Shown here one piece after another: positions 1 to 9,649 of a stretch of 64,000 bases of DNA. The stretch's first letter is position 1. Each line of letters begins with the position of its first letter. Below the pieces are notes generated by a model that saw only the letters and a list, made by a program, of their open reading frames with translations, made no database searches and was not told the origin of the DNA. The stretch is from positions 62,001 to 126,000 of the forward strand of contig JBJEJA010000020.1 of assembly GCA_051877575.1 (NCBI GenBank), given 5' to 3'. The position numbers and the translations under genes were made by a program. Source of the stretch: UBA2882 sp051877575 (GTDB lineage: Bacteria; Bacillota; Clostridia; Lachnospirales; Lachnospiraceae).

Positions 1-269
1 ACCGATTCGCCTACTGCTTTCAATCCCGCAAAGTGAATGACTGCATCAATCTTGTGCTCTTCAAAGATCGGGCGCATGGATTCCTTGTCCAACATATCCG
101 CCTTATAAAAACTGATTTCTTTTCCGGCAATCTGCTTGATCTTATCTACCACATCTATCTGCGAATTGTAAAGATTATCAAACACAACCACTTCATGTCC
201 TTTATTCAACAATTCCACACAGGTATGGGAACCGATATAACCGGTACCGCCCGTTACCAAAATTTTCAT
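1..269 (-). CDS. galE: UDP-glucose 4-epimerase, N-terminal part (cut by window edge)
   Basis: Only the first 89 or so codons are inside the window; the gene continues past base 1. The protein begins MKILVTGGTGYIGSH, the Rossmann NAD-binding motif GxxGxxG of extended short-chain dehydrogenases, and continues with a VFDNLYNS segment and an AVIHFAGLKAVGES segment that are characteristic of GalE (interconversion of UDP-glucose and UDP-galactose, Leloir pathway, cytoplasm). The start at 269 is preceded by a GGAAAGGAAT ribosome binding site. Other UDP-sugar epimerases share the N-terminus, but the AGLKAVGES motif favours GalE. Confidence 0.9.
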   Translation of the reverse strand, partial: MKILVTGGTGYIGSHTCVELLNKGHEVVVFDNLYNSQIDVVDKIKQIAGKEISFYKADMLDKESMRPIFEEHKIDAVIHFAGLKAVGES

Positions 270-407
270 AGTTCAATTCCTTTCCCGGTCAGACTGATTC
301 TTAGTTTGCCGACACTGATTTCTTTTATTATAAAACCATATTTATCATACATCAATTTTCTTTTTCTGAAAAGCCTGTATTCGGCAGGCATTTGCAAAAT
401 TTGGGTA

Positions 408-436
408 TTTACAATATGATACTTTTCCTTTAATAT
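408..436 (+). promoter_or_regulatory. Candidate sigma-A promoter of the YeiH-type transporter gene
   Basis: TTTACA (408-413), a 17-base spacer and TAATAT (431-436), followed by a 5' leader of about 50 bases to the ATG at 496. Consensus match by eye only; the surrounding DNA is AT-rich, so a chance match is possible. Confidence 0.45.
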
Positions 437-495
437 TCATATTTGGAATAAAACGAAAGAATAATCGGAAAGAATAAAAAGAAAAGAGGATTCAT

Positions 496-1527
496 ATGAA
501 AGCATTGAAAGAAAAATGCCCCGGGTTGCTGCTCTGCCTTGCCATTGCGGTTCCCTCCTGGTTTCTGGGCAAAAAATTCCCCATTATCGGCGGTCCGGTC
601 ATTGCCATTATCGCCGGTATGATCATTACATTGTTCTTAAAAGACAAAACCTTATTTGAAAGCGGAATCAAATTTACATCCAAAAAGATCCTGCAATGGG
701 CAGTCATTCTGCTCGGCTTTGGGCTCAATCTGAATGTGATTCTGAAAACCGGAGCCCAGTCTCTGCCGATCATTATTGCGACAATCAGTACTTCCCTGAT
801 CATTTCCTTTGTGCTTTGCAAGACAATGCATATTCCCGGAAAGATCTCTACTCTTGTGGGCGTGGGCTCTTCCATCTGCGGCGGCTCTGCCATTGCTGCC
901 ACCGCACCGGTTATCGATGCGGATGATGAAGAAGTGGCACAGGCTATCAGCGTAATTTTCTTCTTTAACGTGCTTGCCGCACTGATCTTTCCCAATTTCG
1001 GGACACTGATCGGCTTTGATACCACATCCGGCGAAGCCTTTGGTATTTTTGCCGGAACTGCGGTCAACGATACATCTTCCGTGACTGCAGCCGCTTCCAC
1101 ATGGGATGCCATGTACAATCTGGGCTCTCAGACTCTGGATAAGGCCGTTACCGTCAAACTGACCCGTACCCTTGCCATTATCCCGATCACACTTGTCCTT
1201 GCATTGATCCGTACCAAAAAAGAAAAAAATGCCGAAAACGGAAAAGTGGATATGAAAAAAATCTTTCCTTTTTTCATCCTCTATTTCGTTCTGGCATCTG
1301 TAATCACTACGATTGCTACAAGCGCCGGTGTCCCGGCGACCGTATTTCATCCCGTTAAGGAGTTAAGCAAGTTCTTTATCGTACTTGCCATGGCCGCTAT
1401 CGGCATCAATACCAATGTGATAAAACTGATCAAGACCGGCGGAAAGCCGATCCTGATGGGACTTTGCTGCTGGGTCGGCATAACCGGAGTCAGCCTGCTG
1501 CTGCAGCATATTATGGGGATCTGGTAA
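496..1527 (+). CDS. YeiH/UPF0324 family putative sulfate exporter
   Basis: A 343-residue hydrophobic protein with about ten predicted membrane segments, the usual size for the YeiH (UPF0324, PSE) family. Family hallmarks visible are the early GGPVIAIIAGM segment, the LGFGLNL motif, the glycine-rich VGVGSSICGGSAIAATAPV motif near residue 125, and the AGTAVNDTSSVTAA motif near residue 195. Members are thought to export sulfate or related anions across the cell membrane, but few have been tested, so the substrate is uncertain. An AGAGGA ribosome binding site precedes the ATG. It stands alone and is convergent with the next gene, whose end lies 6 bases away. Confidence 0.85.
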   Translation: MKALKEKCPGLLLCLAIAVPSWFLGKKFPIIGGPVIAIIAGMIITLFLKDKTLFESGIKFTSKKILQWAVILLGFGLNLNVILKTGAQSLPIIIATISTSLIISFVLCKTMHIPGKISTLVGVGSSICGGSAIAATAPVIDADDEEVAQAISVIFFFNVLAALIFPNFGTLIGFDTTSGEAFGIFAGTAVNDTSSVTAAASTWDAMYNLGSQTLDKAVTVKLTRTLAIIPITLVLALIRTKKEKNAENGKVDMKKIFPFFILYFVLASVITTIATSAGVPATVFHPVKELSKFFIVLAMAAIGINTNVIKLIKTGGKPILMGLCCWVGITGVSLLLQHIMGIW

Positions 1528-1533
1528 GACGTT

Positions 1534-2190
1534 CTAGACATCTTCCAGCTTGTAACATTTTTTATCACCGGCTTTTGCCCTGTCGATCTGAAACTGCTGA
1601 ATACGGATGTACTGTTCGGTCCTGAATTTGAGGTGTCCCGCAAAGGATACGGCCTCATCATACATGCCGGCTCTCCTGAGCATATCCACAATCCGCAGTT
1701 TCAGTTCCGGCAGTTCACGCTTGGATATTCTGGATACATCCACTTCATTATAACAGGCAAGCGCCCTCTTACGGCAAATAATAGCCGTCACATCCAATTT
1801 CTCGTCATCACATGCCCATGCCGCACAAAGGAAAGCATCTCCCGCCTTTTTATACTCTTTGCAGTGCTGATAGATCAGCGCCAGTTTCACAAAACGCTTT
1901 CCCAACTCCGGCAGACCCGCAATGCCCGCACAATTGACGTATTCTTTGGAATCAATATATTTTTCCTCATACTCCGGCATGGGATCGGATGTGGAAAAAA
2001 CATTTCTGCAATAATCACATTTATGAACCCATAAAGGCATAGCGCTTCTACGCACCTCCGGCGGTCTGAAATCCAAATCGGCAGTCCCCTGGCTGGAAGC
2101 CATGGCAAGGATTGTTACCTCGTTGCTCCTGCCGCAAATATTACATTCCATGTTCTTTACCGCAAATTTTGACACGTCTGTTTCCTCCAA
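1534..2190 (-). CDS. DUF2225-like zinc-ribbon protein
   Basis: A 218-residue soluble protein. The N-terminus has two CxxC pairs (Cys16/Cys19 and Cys58/Cys61) that look like a zinc ribbon; the rest is helical with alanine-rich, TPR-like helices (for example KAGDAFLCAAWACDD). This layout fits DUF2225, a Clostridia protein family of unknown function. No catalytic motif is visible and neighbours give no clue, since both flanking genes are unrelated transporters. The start is near a gene on the opposite strand and shares the 2190-2300 intergenic region with it. Confidence 0.6.
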   Translation of the reverse strand: MEETDVSKFAVKNMECNICGRSNEVTILAMASSQGTADLDFRPPEVRRSAMPLWVHKCDYCRNVFSTSDPMPEYEEKYIDSKEYVNCAGIAGLPELGKRFVKLALIYQHCKEYKKAGDAFLCAAWACDDEKLDVTAIICRKRALACYNEVDVSRISKRELPELKLRIVDMLRRAGMYDEAVSFAGHLKFRTEQYIRIQQFQIDRAKAGDKKCYKLEDV

Positions 2191-2303
2191 ATACGTTTTA
2201 CCTGTTTTTTATTTTAACAAATTATGCCTTCTTCTTCAACCGAAACTATGATATGATTATGTTCAAGTTATACTTATTACAGCGGCAGGAGGTTTACATA
2301 ACA

Positions 2304-2984
2304 ATGTCAGACACCTTTGCAAAGGACACTTCAAACAGAAGCAAAAAGGATTGGGCAATCGCCCTGATCGTTTTATTCACGGGACTTGTCATCGCCCATC
2401 TTGGCGTATCCATGTTTTTGGTATCCGCCATGGGTACAGATACCTTTACCGTATTTATCCAGGGGCTCGCCCTGACCTGTCAGAAAATCACAGGCACGGG
2501 ATTCCCCACCGTCGGAACAGTACATGTGATTATCCTGTGCCTGATCATGGTCATTATGCTGTTTACAACAAAGGGCTATATCAAACCCGGAACCGTCATC
2601 TGTGCATTCTGCGGCGGGCCGATCATTGATTTTTTCAACTGGCTCATCTCGCCCTTTGTCAACGAAGGAAGCCCTTTGGCTGTCCGTGCCGTTGTCATGG
2701 TGCTTGGCTGTGTGATCCTGTCTGTGGGAATGTCCGTTGTCATCAACAGTGAAGCCGGAACCGGTCCCAATGACCTGATTGCCATTGTGATCTCCGATAA
2801 GCTTCCCAAAGTCCAGTTCCGCTTCGTCCGTATCGCCTGTGATATATTTTTCATCGTCATCGGTTTTCTTCTGGGCGGCATAGTCGGCATCGGTACCGTG
2901 GTTGCCGCATTTTTGACCGGACCTCTGGTACAGTTCTGGCTACCAAAGACAAAGGCAGTCATCAGGAGACTGCCTTATCAATAA
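2304..2984 (+). CDS. YczE-like integral membrane protein
   Basis: A 226-residue membrane protein with about five to six hydrophobic segments. Features typical of the YczE/YyaS group are the GLVIAHLGVSMFLVSAMGTD segment near the N-terminus, the GPIIDFFN motif, the central NSEAGTGPNDLIAI motif and the C-terminal GTVVAAFLTGPLVQFW segment. In Bacillus subtilis YczE is needed for bacillomycin/surfactin-type synthesis in some strains, but the molecular role is unknown. The reading frame is open further upstream, yet the ATG at 2304 has a GCAGGAGG ribosome binding site and begins the conserved part. Function not assigned. Confidence 0.75.
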   Translation: MSDTFAKDTSNRSKKDWAIALIVLFTGLVIAHLGVSMFLVSAMGTDTFTVFIQGLALTCQKITGTGFPTVGTVHVIILCLIMVIMLFTTKGYIKPGTVICAFCGGPIIDFFNWLISPFVNEGSPLAVRAVVMVLGCVILSVGMSVVINSEAGTGPNDLIAIVISDKLPKVQFRFVRIACDIFFIVIGFLLGGIVGIGTVVAAFLTGPLVQFWLPKTKAVIRRLPYQ

Positions 2985-3002
2985 TACAATATAAACCTTC
3001 TT

Positions 3003-4160
3003 TTACAGCCGGCACAATACTTCCGCCAGCTTCTTCATTTCTTCTCTGTTCGCATCACTTAACGCAGATCTGATGGAAATAACCGGCTCCACAATTTCGA
3101 TTTCCTTCATGGTCTCCAAAACGGCACGCATCTGCTTTGCCGCCATGGGAGCCCAACTGCCGTTTTCTATCAAAGCCACCTTGCGTTTCTGATAATTCTT
3201 AGATTTTAAATGATGTAAGAACTCATCCATCCCGGTAAAGATGCCGCCATCATAGGTAGCCGCCGCTAACACAATCCGGTCATAACGGAAAGCATCTTCC
3301 ACCGCCTCTGCCATATCCTCGCGGGCAAGATCGCAGACAGATACTTTTTCCGCGCCCGCCTTCTCCAACTCTTCTGCCAGAAGCTTTGCCGCCTCTGCGG
3401 TATTGCCGTGTATGGAAGCGTAGGCGATAAACACGCCTTTATCTTCCGGCTCATAACTGCTCCACACCTGATATTTATTAATATAATAAGCTAGATTATC
3501 TTTTAAAACCGGTCCGTGCAGCGGACAAATCATCCGAATATCCAAACCTGCCGCTTTCTTTAACAGCATCTGTACCTGTGCGCCGTATTTACCCACAATA
3601 TTAAAGTAATATCTCCTTGCTTCGCAGGCCCAATCTTCATCCGTATCCAGAGCACCGAATTTACCGAAACCGTCAGCGGAAAACAGAATTTTTTCTTTCT
3701 TTTCATATGTAACCATAACCTCGGGCCAATGTACCATGGGAGCCATATAAAATACTAATGTATGTTCACCCAGAGACAGTTCTTCGCCTTCTGCCACAAC
3801 AACCTTTTTATCCTCAAAATCCACATCAAAGAATTGTGAAATCATCGGAAAGGTCTTGGCGTTTCCCACGATTTTGGCATCGGGATATTTGCTGATGAAT
3901 TTGCCGATCAGAGATGCATGATCCGGCTCCATATGGGAAACGATCAGATAATCCGGCATCCTGCCTCCCAGTTCCCTTTCCAGGTTGGCAAACCACTGTG
4001 CTTCCACTCTCCTGTCTGCCGTATCCATAACGGCAATCTTTTCATCCAAGATCAAATAGGAATTGTAAGAAATTCCGTTTGGTACCACATACTGGCTTTC
4101 AAATAAATCGATATCATGATCATCTGCTCCGATGTATTTCACTGCATTACTGATAAACAT
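3003..4160 (-). CDS. fprA: FprA family A-type flavoprotein (flavodiiron protein)
   Basis: A 385-residue two-domain protein. The N-terminal metallo-beta-lactamase domain carries the full diiron ligand set: His76-x-Glu78-x-Asp80-His81, His144, Asp163 and His215 (in CPLHGPV). The C-terminal flavodoxin domain from about residue 240 has the FMN-binding AYASIHGNTAEAA loop. Flavodiiron proteins reduce O2 to water and/or NO to N2O in the cytoplasm, using rubredoxin or similar donors, and protect anaerobes. The frame extends upstream to 4265, but the ATG at 4160 has an ideal ACCGGAGG site. The gene lies 104 bases downstream of the EAL gene and may be co-transcribed. Confidence 0.92.
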   Translation of the reverse strand: MFISNAVKYIGADDHDIDLFESQYVVPNGISYNSYLILDEKIAVMDTADRRVEAQWFANLERELGGRMPDYLIVSHMEPDHASLIGKFISKYPDAKIVGNAKTFPMISQFFDVDFEDKKVVVAEGEELSLGEHTLVFYMAPMVHWPEVMVTYEKKEKILFSADGFGKFGALDTDEDWACEARRYYFNIVGKYGAQVQMLLKKAAGLDIRMICPLHGPVLKDNLAYYINKYQVWSSYEPEDKGVFIAYASIHGNTAEAAKLLAEELEKAGAEKVSVCDLAREDMAEAVEDAFRYDRIVLAAATYDGGIFTGMDEFLHHLKSKNYQKRKVALIENGSWAPMAAKQMRAVLETMKEIEIVEPVISIRSALSDANREEMKKLAEVLCRL

Positions 4161-4264
4161 TTTTCTACCTCCGGTGTTTGCTTTTATGTCTGTATTTTGT
4201 TCCAAAGAAATTCTACCATTACATGGCTTGATCCGCAACCGCTGTATATCGTTTTTATTCTCCA

Positions 4265-5917
4265 TTATGTCGAAAACATTCGGTTAAATTCTTCCAGGCA
4301 CATCGGCTTCGCATAATAAAAGCCCTGCGCCTTGTCACAGCCGCACTCTTTTAGAAAATCCGCCTGTTCCTTTGTCTCCACACCCTCGGCTATCATATCA
4401 AGCCCGATATCTTTTGTCATCTGAATCGTATGGGCTACGATCTTCTTTCCCCGGTCGGAACTGATGGAATCCTGCAAAAAGCCTCGATCAATCTTGATCA
4501 TGTCAAACCGGGTATTTTTCAATGTATTTAATGAGGAATACCCCGAGCCGAAATCGTCCATCAACAGCGTATAACCGTTTTCCTTCAACAGCAAAACACT
4601 CTTATATATATTGGCATGATCAAGCGTTTCCGTAATCTCAAGTTCCAGATACGCCTTGTCAATGCCGTATTTTTCAATTAAGTTGTTTAACACCCGGATA
4701 AAATCGTCATTGTTCAGATGTCTGCGGGATACATTGACCGAAATCGGAAACAGGGAAAGTCCCCGATCCATCCGGGAGCGGATCAGACTGCAAGCCTCTT
4801 CCCATATGAAATAATCCAGTTTCACAACAAAACCGTTTTCTTCAAAGACCGGAATAAAATCTGCCGGTGAAATAAGCCCACGCTTTGGATTGACCCAGCG
4901 CGCCAATGCCTCCGCACCGATCATCTTATTTTGCGAAATGCTGTATTTGGGCTGCAGATACATGGCAAATTCCCGATTCTTCAGTGCCTTTCCCATGTGG
5001 TCCTCTACAAACTTGCGTATCTTTGCTTTTTCCTTCATATCATCCCGGTAAAAGCCCACATGCTGCAGAGCATCTCCTTTTACATACTGTCTCGCAAAGG
5101 CCGCACCGTCCCCGTATTTCCGCAGATTCTCACTTTTATCCTTCACATAGCACACACCGTAAAACAAGGTATAGGGAATATCCTTATACCCCAGCAGATT
5201 CTGATCCAGTTTCATGATCAGGGCATAGATATCTTCCTCTATCAGATACGGAGTCAGTATCATAAACACATCTGCCGTCAGGCGGACATAAAGCTGGTTT
5301 TCATCACAGATCAGTGACAGGGTATGGATAAAAAAGCGAAGGATTTCATCTCCGACAGCTTCTCCGTACTGCTCATTGATGATCTTAAATTTTGCCACAT
5401 CAAACTGGATCACCGCATAATCCCAATCCGGATGCATCTGCATGAGACGATTGGCTCCTGTCACAAAATAAGCCGGATTTTTGTCATTGGTGATATTTTC
5501 GGCAAGCTCCAGGCGATAATTTTCCTCCGCGCTGACCTCCCGGAATGTTGCAGCATACTTATCCACCGCTCCTGCCTCATTTCTATGCAGATAACAGGTT
5601 ATCTTTACATAACGGTATTGTCCGTCATCCATCTGCAAATGCAGGAAAACCTCCGTGCGCGGCTCTTCGATAGGTCTGTAATACGCAGCTTCCAAACAAC
5701 CGGATTTCAGCCTGTCCAAAAATTTATGGCACAATTCCCGTTCCGAGTCAGCGACCATTTTGCGGATTCCTTCAATCCCTTCTTTTTTCAGGAGTTCCTT
5801 GTATAACCCCGGACAACCATCGGCTGCCACAGTCCAGCCGTTTTCCACGCTCCATAATAAAACGTACTTTTCCGTGCCGGTTAACAGGATTTCCCCCAAT
5901 TCTTTTGTAATGTCCAT
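4265..5917 (-). CDS. EAL-domain c-di-GMP phosphodiesterase with degenerate GGDEF domain
   Basis: A 550-residue protein. Residues 1-135 look like a PAS-type sensor. Residues 140-290 are a GGDEF fold (FDVAKFKIINEQYGEAVGDE), but the active-site GGDEF is replaced by TADVF, so cyclase activity is not expected. Residues 300-545 are an EAL domain with intact catalytic landmarks: EALARW, NVS, ELEITE, DDFGSGYSSL and EGVET. The likely role is cleavage of cyclic di-GMP in response to a sensed signal, possibly with GTP binding by the dead GGDEF domain as a regulator. The start at 5917 was chosen for the GTGGGGG site 6 bases upstream; 5923 is the alternative. No transmembrane segment is evident. Confidence 0.85.
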   Translation of the reverse strand: MDITKELGEILLTGTEKYVLLWSVENGWTVAADGCPGLYKELLKKEGIEGIRKMVADSERELCHKFLDRLKSGCLEAAYYRPIEEPRTEVFLHLQMDDGQYRYVKITCYLHRNEAGAVDKYAATFREVSAEENYRLELAENITNDKNPAYFVTGANRLMQMHPDWDYAVIQFDVAKFKIINEQYGEAVGDEILRFFIHTLSLICDENQLYVRLTADVFMILTPYLIEEDIYALIMKLDQNLLGYKDIPYTLFYGVCYVKDKSENLRKYGDGAAFARQYVKGDALQHVGFYRDDMKEKAKIRKFVEDHMGKALKNREFAMYLQPKYSISQNKMIGAEALARWVNPKRGLISPADFIPVFEENGFVVKLDYFIWEEACSLIRSRMDRGLSLFPISVNVSRRHLNNDDFIRVLNNLIEKYGIDKAYLELEITETLDHANIYKSVLLLKENGYTLLMDDFGSGYSSLNTLKNTRFDMIKIDRGFLQDSISSDRGKKIVAHTIQMTKDIGLDMIAEGVETKEQADFLKECGCDKAQGFYYAKPMCLEEFNRMFST

Positions 5918-6079
5918 TTGCATCCCCCACAAAGCACATATTAAAAATGGCATTGCATTACAATGGTATTCAACATTTTTATGCCAATTTTTACCATTAT
6001 TATATACTTTTCGGGAGTACTAATCAACTTAGAGTGCAATCATATTTTGACATTGTTTTACGGTATACAATAGTCATGA

Positions 6080-7537
6080 TCATTCCTGTTTTGCAAACCA
6101 CACAGATTTCACTTCCGGCTCAAGTTTTAGATAATAGCCATCTATTTTACCCGTCAACTCATCATAATGATAGGTCATCGGCATCGTTATAAAAATAGTA
6201 TCCTCTTTCAGCTCGGTAATCTGAAATGTGTCATAGTGGAAATGCGTCATCGGAAGTTTCCAATTTTTATATAGCAGGTAAAACTGCCCTGCTTCTTCTA
6301 TTACCTCCATCTTTCCGTATGCCTTACTTTGAAAAACGCCCGTATATTCATCCGACGCATGTGAGAGACTTGTCCCTTTTACCGGTTTCCCCGGCATGAG
6401 ATCTACCTTCCAGTCATAATGGGCTCCGCCGAACACGCCATCAAATTTATGAAGACGCTCTGCCCAATCGATTTCCGGCAGATTTAAAATGTGATCAACA
6501 ACGGTATATGCCATTTCATTTAAAAACGGAGCACTGGGTTTATGCTTATTCACAAAAAGCATCATACCGATATTTTTCTCCGGAATAATAATCTCCATGG
6601 TACAATAGCCTTCAATTTCTCCGCTGTGAAAGATAAAAGGCAATCCACGATAAAAAATTGTCTTCCAAGCCATTCCATAAAAGCCGTATGCGGGAATTTC
6701 TTCACTGTGCCATGGGAAGATATCCATATCAGCTACTCCGCGGTGCATCTCTTCCATTACCTTTTCGGAAAACAGTCTTTTCCCTTGATATACGCCTTTA
6801 TCCAGATGCATCTGCAGCCATTTCATCATTTCATCCACGCAGGAGTTGACTGCTGCCGCAGGTGCTCCCACATCCATTTCCCACGGCGGCATCTCTGTAA
6901 CCTCTTTATCTCTGGACCTCTCGAAATACCCAAGCGCATAATTATCATCTTTTCTCATATCCGCAACCGTCAGACAGCTCCTTGTCATTCCCAAAGGGTC
7001 AAAAATCCTGGTCTGAACCAGTTCCTCCCATGTCTGTCCTGTGATTCTCTCTGCAATATGTCCTAATAAAGAATATATGACATTGCTATACTGTGTCGTG
7101 CTCCTGAAAGGCTTATTGGGTTCCAGATAACGCAGTCTATGCATAAACTCGTCTCTGTCAATAGAAGGATCCGGCCACATGGCATCATGACCTGCCAGCC
7201 CTGTCCTGTGATAAAGCATATCTCTGACAGTTACCTGTTTTGTCGCAGTCTCATCCATGAGCGCAAAATCAGGAATATATTCTATGACCGGTCTATCAAA
7301 ATCCAACACTCCATCATCCACCAAAGACGCTAATACAGCAGATGTGAAAGACTTAGAACAGGACGCAATGCCACCTAACGTTTCCGGCGTCATCGGTTCC
7401 TTTGTTGTCAGATTGCGGTAACCATACCCTTTCTCAAAAATTACTTTGCCGTTATGACAAACTGCAACGGCAAACCCGGGAATGTTCCAGTATTCCATTT
7501 CTTTTTCCACAAACGAATCCTTTAGTATTTCCTGCAT
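6080..7537 (-). CDS. Serine hydrolase of the beta-lactamase (S12) family, copy 1
   Basis: A 485-residue protein without an obvious signal peptide. The S12/class C beta-lactamase catalytic set is present: SxxK (Ser59-Cys-Ser-Lys62), a YSN motif after TTQ, and HSG (in FHSGEIEGY) replacing KTG. A C-terminal beta-rich domain follows from about residue 370. Family members include D-aminopeptidases, D-Ala-D-Ala carboxypeptidases and esterases. It is the last gene of the peptide importer operon, so a role in cleaving imported D-residue peptides is likely but inferred. The start at 7537 matches its paralogue at 18766-20223, which is of identical length and roughly four-fifths identical by eye. Confidence 0.85.
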   Translation of the reverse strand: MQEILKDSFVEKEMEYWNIPGFAVAVCHNGKVIFEKGYGYRNLTTKEPMTPETLGGIASCSKSFTSAVLASLVDDGVLDFDRPVIEYIPDFALMDETATKQVTVRDMLYHRTGLAGHDAMWPDPSIDRDEFMHRLRYLEPNKPFRSTTQYSNVIYSLLGHIAERITGQTWEELVQTRIFDPLGMTRSCLTVADMRKDDNYALGYFERSRDKEVTEMPPWEMDVGAPAAAVNSCVDEMMKWLQMHLDKGVYQGKRLFSEKVMEEMHRGVADMDIFPWHSEEIPAYGFYGMAWKTIFYRGLPFIFHSGEIEGYCTMEIIIPEKNIGMMLFVNKHKPSAPFLNEMAYTVVDHILNLPEIDWAERLHKFDGVFGGAHYDWKVDLMPGKPVKGTSLSHASDEYTGVFQSKAYGKMEVIEEAGQFYLLYKNWKLPMTHFHYDTFQITELKEDTIFITMPMTYHYDELTGKIDGYYLKLEPEVKSVWFAKQE

Positions 7538-7566
7538 AATGACCACTTCTCTTTCTGTTTTTTTCT

Positions 7567-8598
7567 CTATGGAATCTGAACCGGTTTCATGGAAAATCCG
7601 TCTACCAGCGGATAATGGCATTTTACCATTCTCCCGGTTTCATCCTCTGTCATAACCGGCTCAACTTCTTTGCACCTTTCTGTTGCATAAGGGCAACGTG
7701 TATGAAAGGCACATCCTTTTGGCATATTGATTGGACTGGGGGTCTCTCCCTGTATCTCATATTTTCTTTCTTTGTGATGGGGATCGATCACCGGTGCTGC
7801 CTGAATCAAAATCTGTGTATAAGGATGTGCCGGACGTCGGAAAATATCCTCCGCTTTTCCCATCTCAACAATTCTTCCCAGATACATGACCATGACCCGA
7901 TCCGATAAATATTGCACCACCCTCAGATCATGAGAGATAAAAAGCATGGTCAGATTCAATTTCTTTTTTAGATCCATGAGCAAATTAATAATCTGTGCCT
8001 GAATGGACATATCCAAAGCTGACACAGGTTCATCGGCAATCAAAAATGCCGGTTTCATGATCAGGGCTCTGGCAATACCGATCCTCTGTCTCTGTCCTCC
8101 GGAGAAAGCCGAAGGATAACGGTCCAGTGCATAAGAGGGCATCCCAACCATATCCAGGATTTCTATGGTTTTCTGTTCATATTCTTCTCTGGGACAGATG
8201 TTATGAACGGATAAGATTTCATAAAACATTTGTCTGATGGTCATTTTAGGATTTAAAGATGAATACGGGTCCTGAAAGACCATTTGAATATCTTTTCTGG
8301 CTTCTTTCAACGAAGCACCTTCCTTCATGGCAAGGTCTCCGTAATCGCCGAACATGATTTTCCCGTCATCGGGTTTATATAAGCGGATCAAGGTTTTGGA
8401 AAGAGTACTTTTGCCGCAGCCGCTTTCTCCTACCAGTCCCAACGTCTCACCGGGGTAAATGGAAAAGGACACATCCTCTACCGCCCTGACATAGTTCTGT
8501 TCCTTTCTTGCAATGATTTCTCCGATATTCTGCCTGATCGGAAAAGTCTTTGATAAATAAGTAACTTCTAACAGAGGTTTTTTTGTCTGATCAGTCAT
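7567..8598 (-). CDS. Oligopeptide/dipeptide ABC transporter ATP-binding protein (OppF/DppF type)
   Basis: A 343-residue ABC ATPase. Walker A (GESGCGKST), the signature FSGGQRQR, Walker B (LIADEPVSALD) and the switch histidine (ISHDL) are present. The C-terminal oligopeptide/dipeptide extension is also there, with a Cys-containing CAFHTRCPYATERC segment that is typical of this subfamily. It pairs with the OppD-type protein encoded upstream, with an 8-base overlap of the reading frames that suggests translational coupling. Together the two power import of peptides through the OppB/OppC pore. The gene ends 30 bases before the S12 hydrolase start. Confidence 0.93.
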   Translation of the reverse strand: MTDQTKKPLLEVTYLSKTFPIRQNIGEIIARKEQNYVRAVEDVSFSIYPGETLGLVGESGCGKSTLSKTLIRLYKPDDGKIMFGDYGDLAMKEGASLKEARKDIQMVFQDPYSSLNPKMTIRQMFYEILSVHNICPREEYEQKTIEILDMVGMPSYALDRYPSAFSGGQRQRIGIARALIMKPAFLIADEPVSALDMSIQAQIINLLMDLKKKLNLTMLFISHDLRVVQYLSDRVMVMYLGRIVEMGKAEDIFRRPAHPYTQILIQAAPVIDPHHKERKYEIQGETPSPINMPKGCAFHTRCPYATERCKEVEPVMTEDETGRMVKCHYPLVDGFSMKPVQIP

Positions 8599-9622
8599 CT
8601 GACATGCCTCCTTCCTCTTTCTCCAGTCTCCCTTTGATATTCATCATTTTTTCCAGACAATGACATCTGGAAAAATGTCCGGGCTCCAGCTCCTTTAATT
8701 CCGGAACTTCTTTTTTACAAATCTCTTCACAAAACTCACATCTGGGTGAAAACGGACATCCCGTAGGCATATCATCCAGATTTGGTGGCATTCCGTCGAT
8801 GGAATATAAGCCTTCTCCTTTTTTGTCAATGGAGGGAATGGCCCTCATCAATCCATAGGTGTAGGGATTTCTGGGCTTTTCAAAAATATCCTCCGCTTTG
8901 GCCATTTCCATGATTCTTCCGGCATACATAACTGCAATATGGTCACACATCTGTGAAGCCACGCCCAGATCATGGGTAACCAGTACAAGGCTCATATTCA
9001 ATTCTTCTCTTAACTTTTTCAGTAATTTGATGATCTGATCCTGAATGGTCACATCCAATGCTGTTGTAGGTTCATCCGCAAGGAGCAGCTGCGGATTGGA
9101 TGCCAGTGCAATGGCAATCATGGCACGCTGTCTCATACCTCCCGAAAACTGATGTGCATAGCAGTTTAACCGTTCTTTTGCAGAAGGGATACCAACTAAT
9201 TTCAACAGCTCCAGTGCACGTTCTTCCTTCTGTTTTTTTGTCATACCCGGCTCTTTGATGGATTCAACAATCTGCTCTTTAATCGTCAAAACCGGATTCA
9301 GGGTTGTCATCGGATCCTGAAATATCATTCCGATTTCTCCTCCCCGGATTTTCTGCATCTCTTTTTCTTTTAAATCCAACAAATTTTGACCTTTATAAAT
9401 GATCTCTCCACCCGTTATCTTTCCGGGATCTTTCACCAGTCTGATCAGTGATCTGCAGGTAACACTTTTTCCGCAGCCACTTTCACCGATAAGGCCGAAA
9501 GTTTCGCCACGCATGATCCGAAAGCTCACATCATGAACGGCTCGGACCGTTTTTTCCTCCGAAATAAAATCTGTATGCAGATTTCTTACTTCCAATAAAA
9601 CTTCGTCTGTCTGATCTGCCAT
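8591..9622 (-). CDS. Oligopeptide/dipeptide ABC transporter ATP-binding protein (OppD/DppD type)
   Basis: A 343-residue ABC ATPase with Walker A (GESGCGKS), signature FSGGMRQR, Walker B (LLADEPTTALD), the switch histidine (VTHDLG) and the peptide-transporter C-terminal region containing CPFSPRC. It is the second ATPase of the importer and overlaps the OppF-type gene by 8 bases. The permease genes lie immediately upstream with a 27-base gap. In this context the substrate is probably short peptides, perhaps carrying D-residues, as judged from the neighbouring D-aminopeptidase genes (inference). Confidence 0.93.
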   Translation of the reverse strand: MADQTDEVLLEVRNLHTDFISEEKTVRAVHDVSFRIMRGETFGLIGESGCGKSVTCRSLIRLVKDPGKITGGEIIYKGQNLLDLKEKEMQKIRGGEIGMIFQDPMTTLNPVLTIKEQIVESIKEPGMTKKQKEERALELLKLVGIPSAKERLNCYAHQFSGGMRQRAMIAIALASNPQLLLADEPTTALDVTIQDQIIKLLKKLREELNMSLVLVTHDLGVASQMCDHIAVMYAGRIMEMAKAEDIFEKPRNPYTYGLMRAIPSIDKKGEGLYSIDGMPPNLDDMPTGCPFSPRCEFCEEICKKEVPELKELEPGHFSRCHCLEKMMNIKGRLEKEEGGMSDD

Positions 9623-9649
9623 CTGTTTATCTCCTCTCCGAACGTTTCC

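Noticed and set aside
492..1350. Long open frames opposite the YeiH-type gene
   Set aside because: They lack ribosome binding sites and protein-like composition and are antisense shadows of a well-supported membrane protein gene.
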